5,033 nucleotides of DNA from Acidobacteriota bacterium (GTDB lineage Bacteria; Acidobacteriota; Thermoanaerobaculia; Thermoanaerobaculales; Thermoanaerobaculaceae), in the NCBI GenBank assembly GCA_021782525.1, contig JAJXUY010000162.1:1-5033 (forward strand), given 5' to 3'. The position numbers and the translations under genes are program-made. Below, piece after piece: positions 1 through 5,033 of the stretch. The notes below the pieces were generated by a model. The model saw nothing but the letters and a program-made list of their open reading frames with translations. It did no database searches and was not told where the DNA came from. Each line of letters begins with the position of its first letter. Positions within the stretch are counted from its first letter, which is position 1.

Positions 1-1140
1 CGGCCTGGCGAGGACGTCGGCGACCCGTTTTTCGGCGGCGAGGGGCCGCCGCGCTCGACGTGCACCGCCTGCGGCGGCTGCATGGTGGGGTGCCGCTTCA
101 ACGCCAAGAACACGCTCGACAAGAACTACCTCTACTTCGCGGAGAAGCTCGGGGCCGAGATCGTGCCTGAGACCGTCGTCACTCTGATCGAGCCCGACGG
201 CGAGGGCGGCTATCTCCTGCACGCGCGGCGTTCGACGAGCGTCTGGCGGCGCGGGCGGTGCACGCTGCGCGCACGCGGCGTCGTGGTCGCGGCCGGCGCG
301 ATGGGCACGACCGACCTGCTGCTGCGCTGCCGCGAGGCGGGGACGCTGCCCGACCTCTCCCCCGCGCTCGGACGGCGGGTGCGCACCAACAGCGAGGTGC
401 TGTGCGGGGCCACGGCGCGGGGTGGTGACATCGATTACTCCGAGGGGATCGCGATCGCGAGTTCCCTGTACACCTCCGCCGACACCCACATCGAGGTCGT
501 GCGCTACTCGGAAGGCTCCGACTTCATGTCGTTCCTGGCGACGCTGCAGGTCGGGCCCGGCACGCGCCTGACGCGGCCGCTCAAGTGGATCTGGGCGTGC
601 CTTGGCCACCCGCTCGACTTCCTGCACTCGCTCAACCCGTTCGGCTGGGCGCGGCGGAGCGTGATCCTGCTCGTGATGCAAACGATCGAGAACTCGATCC
701 GGCTCGTGCGCCGGCGGCACTGGTATTGGCCGTTCACCCGCCGGCTCGGCAGCCGTCGCGACCCCGGCCAACCGGTGATCCCGAGCTACATCCCGGTGGC
801 CAACGAGGCAGGCCGCGCCGTGGCGAACACGATCGGCGGCTACCCGTCGACCGCGATCAACGAGGCCTTGCTCGACGTCCCGATGACGGCCCACATCCTC
901 GGCGGCGCGTGCATGGGTGCGGACCCGGAGGACGGTGTCGTGGACGAGTACAACCGCGTGTTCGGCCACCCCGGGCTCTGGGTCGTGGACGGTTCCTCCG
1001 TCCCCGCCAACCTGGGGGTCAACCCGAGCCTCACGATCGCCGCGATCGCCGAGCACGCGATGAGCGCGGTCCCGCCCAAGGATCCGGCCGCCGGGCTGCG
1101 CCCGCTGCCGCCGCAGGCCCGCGCCGGTCACGACAGTTGA
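1..1140 (+). CDS. GMC-family FAD-dependent oxidoreductase, cholesterol-oxidase-like (5' end cut off)
   Basis: This is the C-terminal 379 residues of a GMC (glucose-methanol-choline) oxidoreductase. The reading frame is open from base 1, so the N-terminal FAD-binding Rossmann motif lies outside the window. Family members oxidise alcohols or sterols using FAD. Residues 12-31 read FGGEG, then four cysteines (C21, C24, C27, C31), followed by FNAKNTLDKNYLYFAEKLGAE, a signature of the bacterial cholesterol-oxidase-like branch. A hydrophobic AAGAMGTTDLLLR segment (about 97-109) matches the family's conserved central motif. The C-terminal catalytic block is intact: H298 in AHILGG and N341 in GVNPSLTIAA are the expected His/Asn pair, and WVVDGSSVP lies between them. 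The protein ends in a proline-rich tail. The stop codon touches a large palindrome, and the next gene is convergent. The family is certain; the substrate (sterol, long-chain alcohol or other) cannot be read from the sequence. Confidence 0.93.
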   Translation, partial: RPGEDVGDPFFGGEGPPRSTCTACGGCMVGCRFNAKNTLDKNYLYFAEKLGAEIVPETVVTLIEPDGEGGYLLHARRSTSVWRRGRCTLRARGVVVAAGAMGTTDLLLRCREAGTLPDLSPALGRRVRTNSEVLCGATARGGDIDYSEGIAIASSLYTSADTHIEVVRYSEGSDFMSFLATLQVGPGTRLTRPLKWIWACLGHPLDFLHSLNPFGWARRSVILLVMQTIENSIRLVRRRHWYWPFTRRLGSRRDPGQPVIPSYIPVANEAGRAVANTIGGYPSTAINEALLDVPMTAHILGGACMGADPEDGVVDEYNRVFGHPGLWVVDGSSVPANLGVNPSLTIAAIAEHAMSAVPPKDPAAGLRPLPPQARAGHDS

Positions 1141-1289
1141 GAGTGCAAACTCAAGAGTGAAGAATCAAAGGCGGAAAAGGGGAGAGGGTAAAGGGAAGAG
1201 GGACGACAAGGCCCGCATCGGGTCCGTCGTTGTCTTCCCTTTGCCCTCTTCCCTTTTCCCTTCTCTGTCAACTCTTCTCTCTGCACTCT
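1140..1289. repeat. 150-base imperfect palindrome between convergent genes
   Basis: Almost the whole gap between the GMC and aldehyde dehydrogenase genes is one inverted repeat. The left arm is nearly all purine on the + strand and the right arm nearly all pyrimidine. Both are visibly less GC-rich than the flanking genes. Matched blocks share a common centre near 1215: 1140-1147 with 1282-1289 (8 of 8), 1153-1158 with 1271-1276 (6 of 6), and 1173-1199 with 1233-1259 (27 positions, with only two G-U wobbles in the + strand RNA). The left arm starts on the last base of the GMC stop codon. There is no open reading frame of its own and no transposase. It may be a terminator that has grown, or a copy of a dispersed non-coding repeat family; the window holds only one copy. 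Confidence 0.8.
1173..1259. terminator. Probable bidirectional terminator hairpin
   Basis: The core of the palindrome is a 27-bp stem (1173-1199 with 1233-1259). In + strand RNA it is continuous with two G-U pairs; in minus-strand RNA those two positions become A-C mismatches. The 33-base centre can itself fold a small CCCG/CGGG hairpin (1212-1215 with 1219-1222). It lies 33 bases after the GMC stop and about 48 bases after the aldehyde dehydrogenase stop, which is where a shared terminator for convergent genes belongs. No clean run of U follows on either side, only T-rich sequence, so it is not a textbook intrinsic terminator. Confidence 0.55.
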
Positions 1290-1307
1290 GAATTCTTCGC
1301 TGCCGTC

Positions 1308-3056
1308 TCAGCCGCGGACCGCGGCGGCGACGACGCCGAGGAGCCTGAGCCACGAGGGGCGGGCTTCGAACGCCGTCAGGCGGCGTCCGATCACCCGGGC
1401 GTTGCGGAAGGTGGGGAACCACGGCGGCGCCGGCCACACCCGGAACGGGCCCCGGATGACGTTCTTCTGCACCCGCGAGAACATCGGCGTGTTGTGCACC
1501 TCGCCGATCCCGGAGCGGACGTCGTAGATGTCGCTCCCGGCGAAGCCGCCCCACGGCGTCGTGGTCGCGGCGTATCCGGCGGCCGCCCACTGGTTCAACG
1601 AGACCGTGCCGAAGCGCAGGTCCGCGATCGCGCGCTCGAGGGCGGCCGCCATGGCCGGGTCGCGCAGCGACGCGGGGTGGACGATGATGCCGACGTTGAG
1701 CGTGCCCCAGAGCGTGTCGTTGGCGAACGCGACCGCGCGGCCGAGGAACTCGGCCGGATTGGCGGCGTCGAGCGCGGTTTCCGCCATGACGGAGCAGAAC
1801 GCTTCCTGTGTGAAGCAGATGTCCTCGGCGTTGCGGGGATCGAGGCCGGCGGCCAGCAGCCACGGCAGCTCGCCCTCACGGGGGGTGCCGATCCGGTCGG
1901 CGTCGGGGTGTGCGGCGGCGTACGCCTGCCAGCGCTCGGCGGCCCCCGGGTAGTAGGCACGGCGCGGCGGGATCTTGCCGAGCGCCCCCCGCACAGCGGC
2001 GAGCAGCTTCTCGCGCCCGTCCCAGCCGGCGTGCTGGACGACCACGCGGACCGCGTTGCAGTTGCAGCCGGCGTTGTTGACCAGCTGGCCCGCGATGTTG
2101 GCGGCGTGGAAGGCGAAGTCGCCGTCGCGCCACGGCCCGGGGACCACGATCACGGGGCTCACGTTGCCGAGCTCGCTGGTGATGCGCTTGGCGAGGAGCG
2201 GCCGGCGCTCGGCCTTGCGCCGCGTCCCCTCCTCGCCGGGTCCGAAGACGATCGCGTCGTGGGTGCGGTCGGAGCCCGTGAGGTGGATCTCGTCCACACC
2301 TGCGTGCTGACACAGGTAGGCGCCTTCCGCAGCGCCGCCGTAGACGACGCGGAAGAAGCCCCGCTCCACCAGCGCCCGGAAACCTTCCTCGATGAATGGC
2401 CCGAGGTAGGCGTTGACCGGGTTCATCTTCAGCACGACGACCTGCTTCTCGCTGAACAGCTTCGTCAGCACGTCCATCGGTCCGATCGAGGCGACGTTGC
2501 CGGCGCCGAGAACGAGTGCCACCCTCCCCGCCGGCACCTGCCGGTACGCGAGCGCCTGGGTCGCCGGCAGATCCTGGACGGTGACGCCGGGCTCCATCCA
2601 GACGTCGCCGGTGAAGCCGCGAAACATCACACGGTCGTAGAAGTCGGCCGGGAAGACGCGCGCGGCCACCTGGCCGTTCGGTAACGTCGTCACCCGGCCG
2701 GGGACCCGAGGCCTCCCGAAGCGCGCGATGTCGGCGAGCGAGCGCCGCAGCAACCTCAGGTGGCGCACGAGGAAGAGAGGACCCAGGAACCACTCCTCGG
2801 CCTCGGTCGGGGTGCCGGGGGTGATCCCTTTCGCCCGCACCGCCGCGGCGACCCAGCGTTCGGCGACACGCGCCGAGTCGGCGTGCAGCCGCTCGAGCAA
2901 GGTGAGGCGGGACGCGAGATCGAGCGCGGCCCACTCGTCCTTGTGCGCCGCCAGCTCCGCGACCGCCCTGTCGAGGTCGGACCGCGATGTCGGCGGCACG
3001 TTCCCCGCGACCTCCGGGATCGCCGCGCTCCCCCTCCGTGGCCGTGTCCGCAGCAT
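1308..3056 (-). CDS. Aldehyde dehydrogenase superfamily protein
   Basis: This 582-residue protein has the ALDH fold, which oxidises aldehydes to acids (or acyl donors) with NAD(P)+. Visible motifs, in order: VALVLGAGNVASIGPMDVL (about 179-197), a glycine-rich nucleotide-binding turn; K210 in VVLKMNPVN, the position of the cofactor-binding lysine; HLTGSDRTHDAIVFG (258-272), the TGS motif; E295 in SELGN, the general base; C333 in NNAGCNCNAVR, the likely nucleophile, with a second cysteine at C331; E418 in CFTQEAF; and a C-terminal block around TPWGGFAGSD (500-509). It is longer than a typical 480-500 residue ALDH, with an N-terminal helical region of about 120 residues and a hydrophobic, arginine-rich tail (RLLGVVAAAVRG) that might touch membrane. 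The ATG has a GGGGGG tract 7 bases upstream as a possible Shine-Dalgarno site. It is the last of three minus-strand genes, 75 bases after the exported protein, and convergent with the GMC oxidase. The substrate is unknown; a lipid-derived aldehyde is a guess from context. Confidence 0.9.
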   Translation of the reverse strand: MLRTRPRRGSAAIPEVAGNVPPTSRSDLDRAVAELAAHKDEWAALDLASRLTLLERLHADSARVAERWVAAAVRAKGITPGTPTEAEEWFLGPLFLVRHLRLLRRSLADIARFGRPRVPGRVTTLPNGQVAARVFPADFYDRVMFRGFTGDVWMEPGVTVQDLPATQALAYRQVPAGRVALVLGAGNVASIGPMDVLTKLFSEKQVVVLKMNPVNAYLGPFIEEGFRALVERGFFRVVYGGAAEGAYLCQHAGVDEIHLTGSDRTHDAIVFGPGEEGTRRKAERRPLLAKRITSELGNVSPVIVVPGPWRDGDFAFHAANIAGQLVNNAGCNCNAVRVVVQHAGWDGREKLLAAVRGALGKIPPRRAYYPGAAERWQAYAAAHPDADRIGTPREGELPWLLAAGLDPRNAEDICFTQEAFCSVMAETALDAANPAEFLGRAVAFANDTLWGTLNVGIIVHPASLRDPAMAAALERAIADLRFGTVSLNQWAAAGYAATTTPWGGFAGSDIYDVRSGIGEVHNTPMFSRVQKNVIRGPFRVWPAPPWFPTFRNARVIGRRLTAFEARPSWLRLLGVVAAAVRG

Positions 3057-3131
3057 CCTCGTGCCCCCCGCGACCCGAAAGGGTACACCGGCTCTGCGGG
3101 CGTGGCCAGAGGCGCAGCCGCCACCAGGCCG
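3057..3131 (-). other. 75-base gap between exported protein and aldehyde dehydrogenase genes
   Basis: This short spacer separates two co-directional genes. It carries the G-rich possible ribosome-binding tract (3064-3069) and a tiny ACCC/GGGT stem (3073-3076 with 3081-3084). That stem is too short to call a terminator. I see no convincing promoter, so co-transcription with the upstream genes is plausible but unproven. Confidence 0.4.
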
Positions 3132-4037
3132 TCAGTGGGCCGGCGGCCGGGCCGGCCCCTTGGCGAGCGTCACGCGCAGCCAGACGTCGATCGGTGCCGG
3201 CGCTTCGCCGCGGGCCGGACCGCGGTCCATCCCGCCACGCCCGCCGTAGCCGCCACGTCCGCCGTAGTCCCCGCGTCCGCCGTAGTCCCCGCGCCCGCCG
3301 TAGTCCCCGCGCCCGCCGTAGCCGCCGGGGCCGATCCCGCCCTCGTCCCCTGACGCGTCCTCGTCCGGCTCACCCCCGCCGAAGCGAGTTCCTTCCCCGC
3401 GGCTGTCCTGCAGCCTCTCGGTCGCGAGCCCGAGGGCGATCGTGGCGCCGGGCACCGCCCCGACGGCCAGCGGGTGCGCCGGGGAGGGTTGCAGCGGGAC
3501 CCTCATCTCCACGACCATCACGCCGTAGTCGTCACCGGCGGCGGCCTGGACCGGCTCCTCCGGCTCGACCCGCAGCCGTTGCCGGTCGCTCTTGGTCGGC
3601 CCGAGCAGTTCGAGAGCCGCGGCGGGCCGTCCGGCGCCCAGGCCGCGGGCCGGCGCGCCTTCTGGCGGACCGCTCCCTCCGGGCGAGTGTCGCTCCCCTC
3701 CCCGCCCGGCGCCGACCGGGTAGCGGACGCCGAACGTCGTCTTGTCCTTCCCCTCGCCGTTGAACCACACGGTCAGGCCGAGACGCTTGAGTCGCCTCTT
3801 GAGGATCGGGTCGGAGGTCTTGAGGCACAGATAGAGGTAGTGAGCGTCGTTCTGCAACCCGATCACCACCGGGGGATCGCCGAGCGGGCGGAGCAGCTCG
3901 GCCCACCCCTGGGCCGAGCCGTCCACCGGGACGGCCGCCGCGACCCACGCGCTCGCGATCTCGAGGTCCTTGCCGCGAGCCGCCGGAACCGCCGTTGCCA
4001 AAGCCATCGTCACGACAATCGCCTGCACCGTCTTCAT
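3132..4037 (-). CDS. Secreted CBM9/DOMON-like beta-sandwich protein with glycine-rich repeat
   Basis: This 301-residue protein starts with a probable Sec signal peptide (residues 1 to about 22: MK, a hydrophobic stretch VQAIVVTMALATAVPA, then AARG), so it should be exported. After it, IASAWVAAAVPVDGSAQGW (27-45) and GLQNDAHYLYLCLKTSD (60-76) are the typical opening strands of carbohydrate-binding-family-9/DOMON-like domains. LTVWFNGEGKDKTTFGVRYPV (88-108) follows. Strands resume at VMVVEMRVPL and ATIALGLAT. An acidic and glycine-rich insert of about 70 residues comes next, including five YGGRG(D/G) hexapeptides at 240-269. The fold appears to close with IDVWLRVTLAKG near the C-terminus. The ATG is chosen because a perfect GGAGG lies 6 bases upstream and the signal peptide begins there. 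The frame stays open upstream to 4529, but that part is the shadow of the response regulator. No catalytic residues are recognisable; a ligand-binding or surface role is inference. The fold assignment is moderately sure. Confidence 0.82.
   Translation of the reverse strand: MKTVQAIVVTMALATAVPAARGKDLEIASAWVAAAVPVDGSAQGWAELLRPLGDPPVVIGLQNDAHYLYLCLKTSDPILKRRLKRLGLTVWFNGEGKDKTTFGVRYPVGAGRGGERHSPGGSGPPEGAPARGLGAGRPAAALELLGPTKSDRQRLRVEPEEPVQAAAGDDYGVMVVEMRVPLQPSPAHPLAVGAVPGATIALGLATERLQDSRGEGTRFGGGEPDEDASGDEGGIGPGGYGGRGDYGGRGDYGGRGDYGGRGGYGGRGGMDRGPARGEAPAPIDVWLRVTLAKGPARPPAH
3231..3320 (-). repeat. Five tandem 18-base repeats encoding YGGRG(D/G)
   Basis: Five in-frame 18-base units encode YGGRGD three times, then YGGRGG twice (residues 240-269 of the exported protein). 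The two units at 3285-3302 and 3303-3320 are identical at DNA level, and the unit at 3267-3284 differs by one base. The two units at 3231-3266 have diverged more. The identity at synonymous sites suggests recent copying by slippage or unequal exchange, so the copy number may vary between strains. Confidence 0.92.
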
Positions 4038-4043
4038 CGGGCA

Positions 4044-4048
4044 CCTCC
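4044..4048 (-). promoter_or_regulatory. Ribosome binding site of the exported protein gene
   Basis: GGAGG on the minus strand lies 6 bases before the ATG at 4037-4035. It decides the start against the much longer open frame that continues upstream through the response regulator gene. Confidence 0.85.
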
Positions 4049-4120
4049 GTCGGGGACGCGACACGCACCACGTGGACGGTCGCATCGCGGCTCGGGTTAC
4101 GACTCGCCGTAGCAACCGGC

Positions 4121-4522
4121 TCACAGCTCCCTCTTGACGTCGAGGAACTCCGGGAAGTGCCGGCCGATCGCGTCGATCATCGCCTCCGGCTCGATCGGCT
4201 TCTCCAGGTACTCGTCCACCTGGTACTGCTGCCGCGCCTCGGTCTCCCACCGCCGGCTCTTGAACACGGCGGTCACGATGAAAGTGACCGGCCGGTAGTC
4301 GGGCGCGGTCTCGCGCAGCTTCGCGAGCAGCTCGAAACCGGACAGCAGCGGCATGAGGGCGTCGATGATCGCGAGTTGCGGACGGTGCGCGAGCAGCAGC
4401 TCCAAAGCCTGGCGGCCATCCGCCGCCTCGAAGACCTGCAGGTCGCGCTCGCGCAGCGCCTCCGCCGTCACCACCCGAAACACCCGGCTGTCGTCCGCGA
4501 TCAACGCCGTCCTGAGCGCCAC
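4121..4522 (-). CDS. Single-domain (CheY-like) response regulator
   Basis: This 133-residue protein is a lone receiver domain, the phosphorylated partner in two-component signalling, acting in the cytoplasm. All family residues are present: the acidic pair D10/D11 for the metal ion, the phospho-acceptor D54 in LAIIDALMP, T84 in FIVTAVF, and Y105 and K108 in EYLEKPIEP. The domain fills the protein and there is no DNA-binding or enzymatic output region, so it probably works by protein contact, as CheY or phosphorelay intermediates do. The start is a GTG at 4522, because GGAGG lies 6 bases upstream and an in-frame stop sits just before it; the nearby ATG is out of frame. It is the first of three minus-strand genes and is followed after 83 bases by the exported protein. 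No histidine kinase is in the window, so its partner is unknown. Confidence 0.94.
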   Translation of the reverse strand: MALRTALIADDSRVFRVVTAEALRERDLQVFEAADGRQALELLLAHRPQLAIIDALMPLLSGFELLAKLRETAPDYRPVTFIVTAVFKSRRWETEARQQYQVDEYLEKPIEPEAMIDAIGRHFPEFLDVKREL

Positions 4523-4528
4523 CCATCA

Positions 4529-4533
4529 CCTCC
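4529..4533 (-). promoter_or_regulatory. Ribosome binding site of the response regulator gene
   Basis: GGAGG on the minus strand is 6 bases before the GTG start at 4522-4520. An out-of-frame ATG and another GTG overlap this region (GGAGGTGATGGGTGGCG), so automatic start calling could go wrong here. Confidence 0.8.
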
Positions 4534-4540
4534 CCCAGCC

Positions 4541-4562
4541 GCCGGCCACCCTACCGGCCGGC
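4541..4562. repeat. Short inverted repeat GCCGGCC/GGCCGGC
   Basis: A perfect 7-bp dyad (4541-4547 with 4556-4562) surrounds an 8-base centre, 8 bases upstream of the response regulator's Shine-Dalgarno site. It could form a hairpin in that gene's 5' leader or be an operator in the divergent promoter region. In sequence this rich in G and C such a dyad may also be chance. Confidence 0.35.
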
Positions 4563-4586
4563 CGACGGCCCATGCTGCCGCCCCGC

Positions 4587-4616
4587 TGGTCAGGGTCGGG
4601 GCGCTGCGTGTATCGT
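4587..4616 (+). promoter_or_regulatory. Possible sigma-70-type promoter for the binding protein gene
   Basis: TGGTCA (4587-4592) and TATCGT (4611-4616) each match 4 of 6 bases of the -35 and -10 consensus, with an 18-base spacer. Transcription would then start at about 4623, on the ATG itself. No Shine-Dalgarno sequence precedes that ATG, which would fit a leaderless message. The match is weak. Confidence 0.25.
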
Positions 4617-4622
4617 AGCGCC

Positions 4623-5033
4623 ATGCCTTTGAGGATGGCGCTTCCGCCGTGCGCGCCTGAGCCGGCCCCCGGCGGACGCTCGCAGGTCGGAGTCGTTGGC
4701 CTCACCCTCCTCGCCGCGTTCGTGCTGGCCGGGGGGTGCGGGCGCGAGCCGGAGAAACCGCTCGTCATCGCCTTCGGCGACTCCCCGGTGACGCTCGACC
4801 CGCACACCAGCAACCGCAACGTCGCCTGGTCGGTGCTCGCGAGCTTCTACGATCCGCTGGTGTCCCTCGGGCCCAACCTGAGGCCGCTCCCCGCCCTCGC
4901 CACGAGCTGGGAACACACGAGCCCGACCCGATGGCGGTTCCACCTCCGGAGCGGGGTCACGTTCTGCACCGGCGAGCCGCTGACCGCAGGCGATGTCGTC
5001 GCCAGCTTCGAACGGGCGCGCACCCTGCCAACC
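4623..5033 (+). CDS. Family-5 ABC transporter solute-binding lipoprotein (3' end cut off)
   Basis: The first 137 residues of an extracellular solute-binding protein of the OppA/DppA/NikA type (SBP family 5), which delivers peptides, nickel or other small solutes to an ABC importer. It begins with a lipoprotein signal: a hydrophobic stretch VGVVGLTLLAAFVLAGG leading to lipobox cysteine C39, so the mature protein should be lipid-anchored at a membrane. The mature part shows the family opening: VIAFGDSPVTLDPHTSNRN, then FYDPLVSLGPNLRPLPALATSWE, then WRFHLRSGVTFCTGEPLTAGDVVASFERA, which is the classic SBP_bac_5 signature. Full members are about 500-600 residues, so roughly three quarters lie beyond the window. 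ATG 4623 gives a 38-residue leader and ATG 4635 gives 34; neither has a good ribosome binding site. It is divergent from the response regulator and probably opens a transporter operon. The substrate cannot be told. Confidence 0.9.
   Translation, partial: MPLRMALPPCAPEPAPGGRSQVGVVGLTLLAAFVLAGGCGREPEKPLVIAFGDSPVTLDPHTSNRNVAWSVLASFYDPLVSLGPNLRPLPALATSWEHTSPTRWRFHLRSGVTFCTGEPLTAGDVVASFERARTLPT

Larger units (their letters stand above)
4523..4622. other. 100-base divergent intergenic region
   Basis: This gap separates the minus-strand response regulator from the plus-strand binding protein and should hold the promoters of both. It contains the regulator's ribosome binding site, a 7-bp inverted repeat (4541-4562) and one weak promoter-like pair for the binding protein. 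I could not identify a promoter for the minus-strand genes. Confidence 0.6.

Noticed and set aside
1230..2684. Long plus-strand open frame (484 codons) opposite the aldehyde dehydrogenase gene
   Set aside because: It is arginine-, alanine- and glycine-rich with no recognisable motif, and it begins inside the intergenic palindrome. Long antisense frames are expected opposite high-GC genes, and the minus-strand protein has clear ALDH motifs.
3073..3084. ACCC-GAAA-GGGT mini hairpin upstream of the aldehyde dehydrogenase gene
   Set aside because: Only four base pairs with no U-tract; too short to support as a terminator or riboswitch element.
3267..3320. Three RGD tripeptides, as in integrin-binding proteins
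   Set aside because: They come from one hexapeptide repeat unit copied three times, and the other two units read RGG. RGD arises easily by chance, and nothing else suggests host-cell adhesion.
2760..3763. Overlapping plus-strand open frames across the exported protein gene
   Set aside because: They are low-complexity Arg/Pro/Ala translations of the complementary strand, including the 18-base repeats read backwards, with no domain signature.
4068..4075. Perfect 8-base palindrome CCACGTGG upstream of the exported protein gene
   Set aside because: Eight-base palindromes are expected about once every 256 positions by chance, and it has no partner site or position typical of an operator.
4038..4529. 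N-terminal extension of the exported protein's reading frame to a start at 4529
   Set aside because: The extension is the response regulator gene read in another frame. The ATG at 4037 has a perfect Shine-Dalgarno site and begins a signal peptide.
4590..4943. Minus-strand open frames opposite the solute-binding protein gene
   Set aside because: The plus strand encodes an unmistakable family-5 binding protein with a lipobox, while the opposite frames show only compositionally biased sequence.

Overview
The window is about 5 kb of high-GC bacterial DNA with dense coding and strong G/C preference at third codon positions. It holds five protein genes, two of them cut by the window edges. I see no RNA genes, CRISPR array, transposase or phage genes. 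The genes suit a high-GC soil or sediment bacterium. The exported CBM9/DOMON-like protein with a glycine-rich tail, the purine-rich intergenic palindrome and the lipoprotein binding protein hint at Acidobacteriota or a similar phylum, but this is a weak inference.

Layout. Bases 1-1140 (+) encode the C-terminal part of a GMC-type FAD oxidoreductase of the cholesterol-oxidase-like branch. Bases 1140-1289 form a long imperfect palindrome between two convergent genes, probably a two-way terminator and possibly a copy of a dispersed repeat. Three genes then lie on the minus strand, transcribed from right to left. They are a CheY-like single-domain response regulator (4522-4121), a secreted CBM9/DOMON-like protein with a glycine-rich hexapeptide repeat (4037-3132), and an aldehyde-dehydrogenase-superfamily enzyme (3056-1308). 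Gaps between them are 83 and 75 bases, so they could be one transcription unit. A 100-base divergent gap leads to the start of a family-5 (peptide/nickel type) ABC transporter solute-binding lipoprotein (4623 to the window end, +).

How the genes may work together. The GMC oxidase and the aldehyde dehydrogenase are neighbours in tail-to-tail orientation. They could carry out consecutive oxidations (alcohol to aldehyde or ketone, then aldehyde to acid) on a lipid-like substrate; this is inferred from the families and their adjacency. The response regulator has all phosphorylation residues but no output domain, and no kinase lies in the window. The binding protein probably begins a separate transporter operon to the right.

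Novelty. I found no convincing new multi-gene system. The observations most worth a second look are the 150-base palindrome, the ferredoxin-like cysteine spacing in the GMC enzyme, and the near-identical 18-base repeats in the exported protein.
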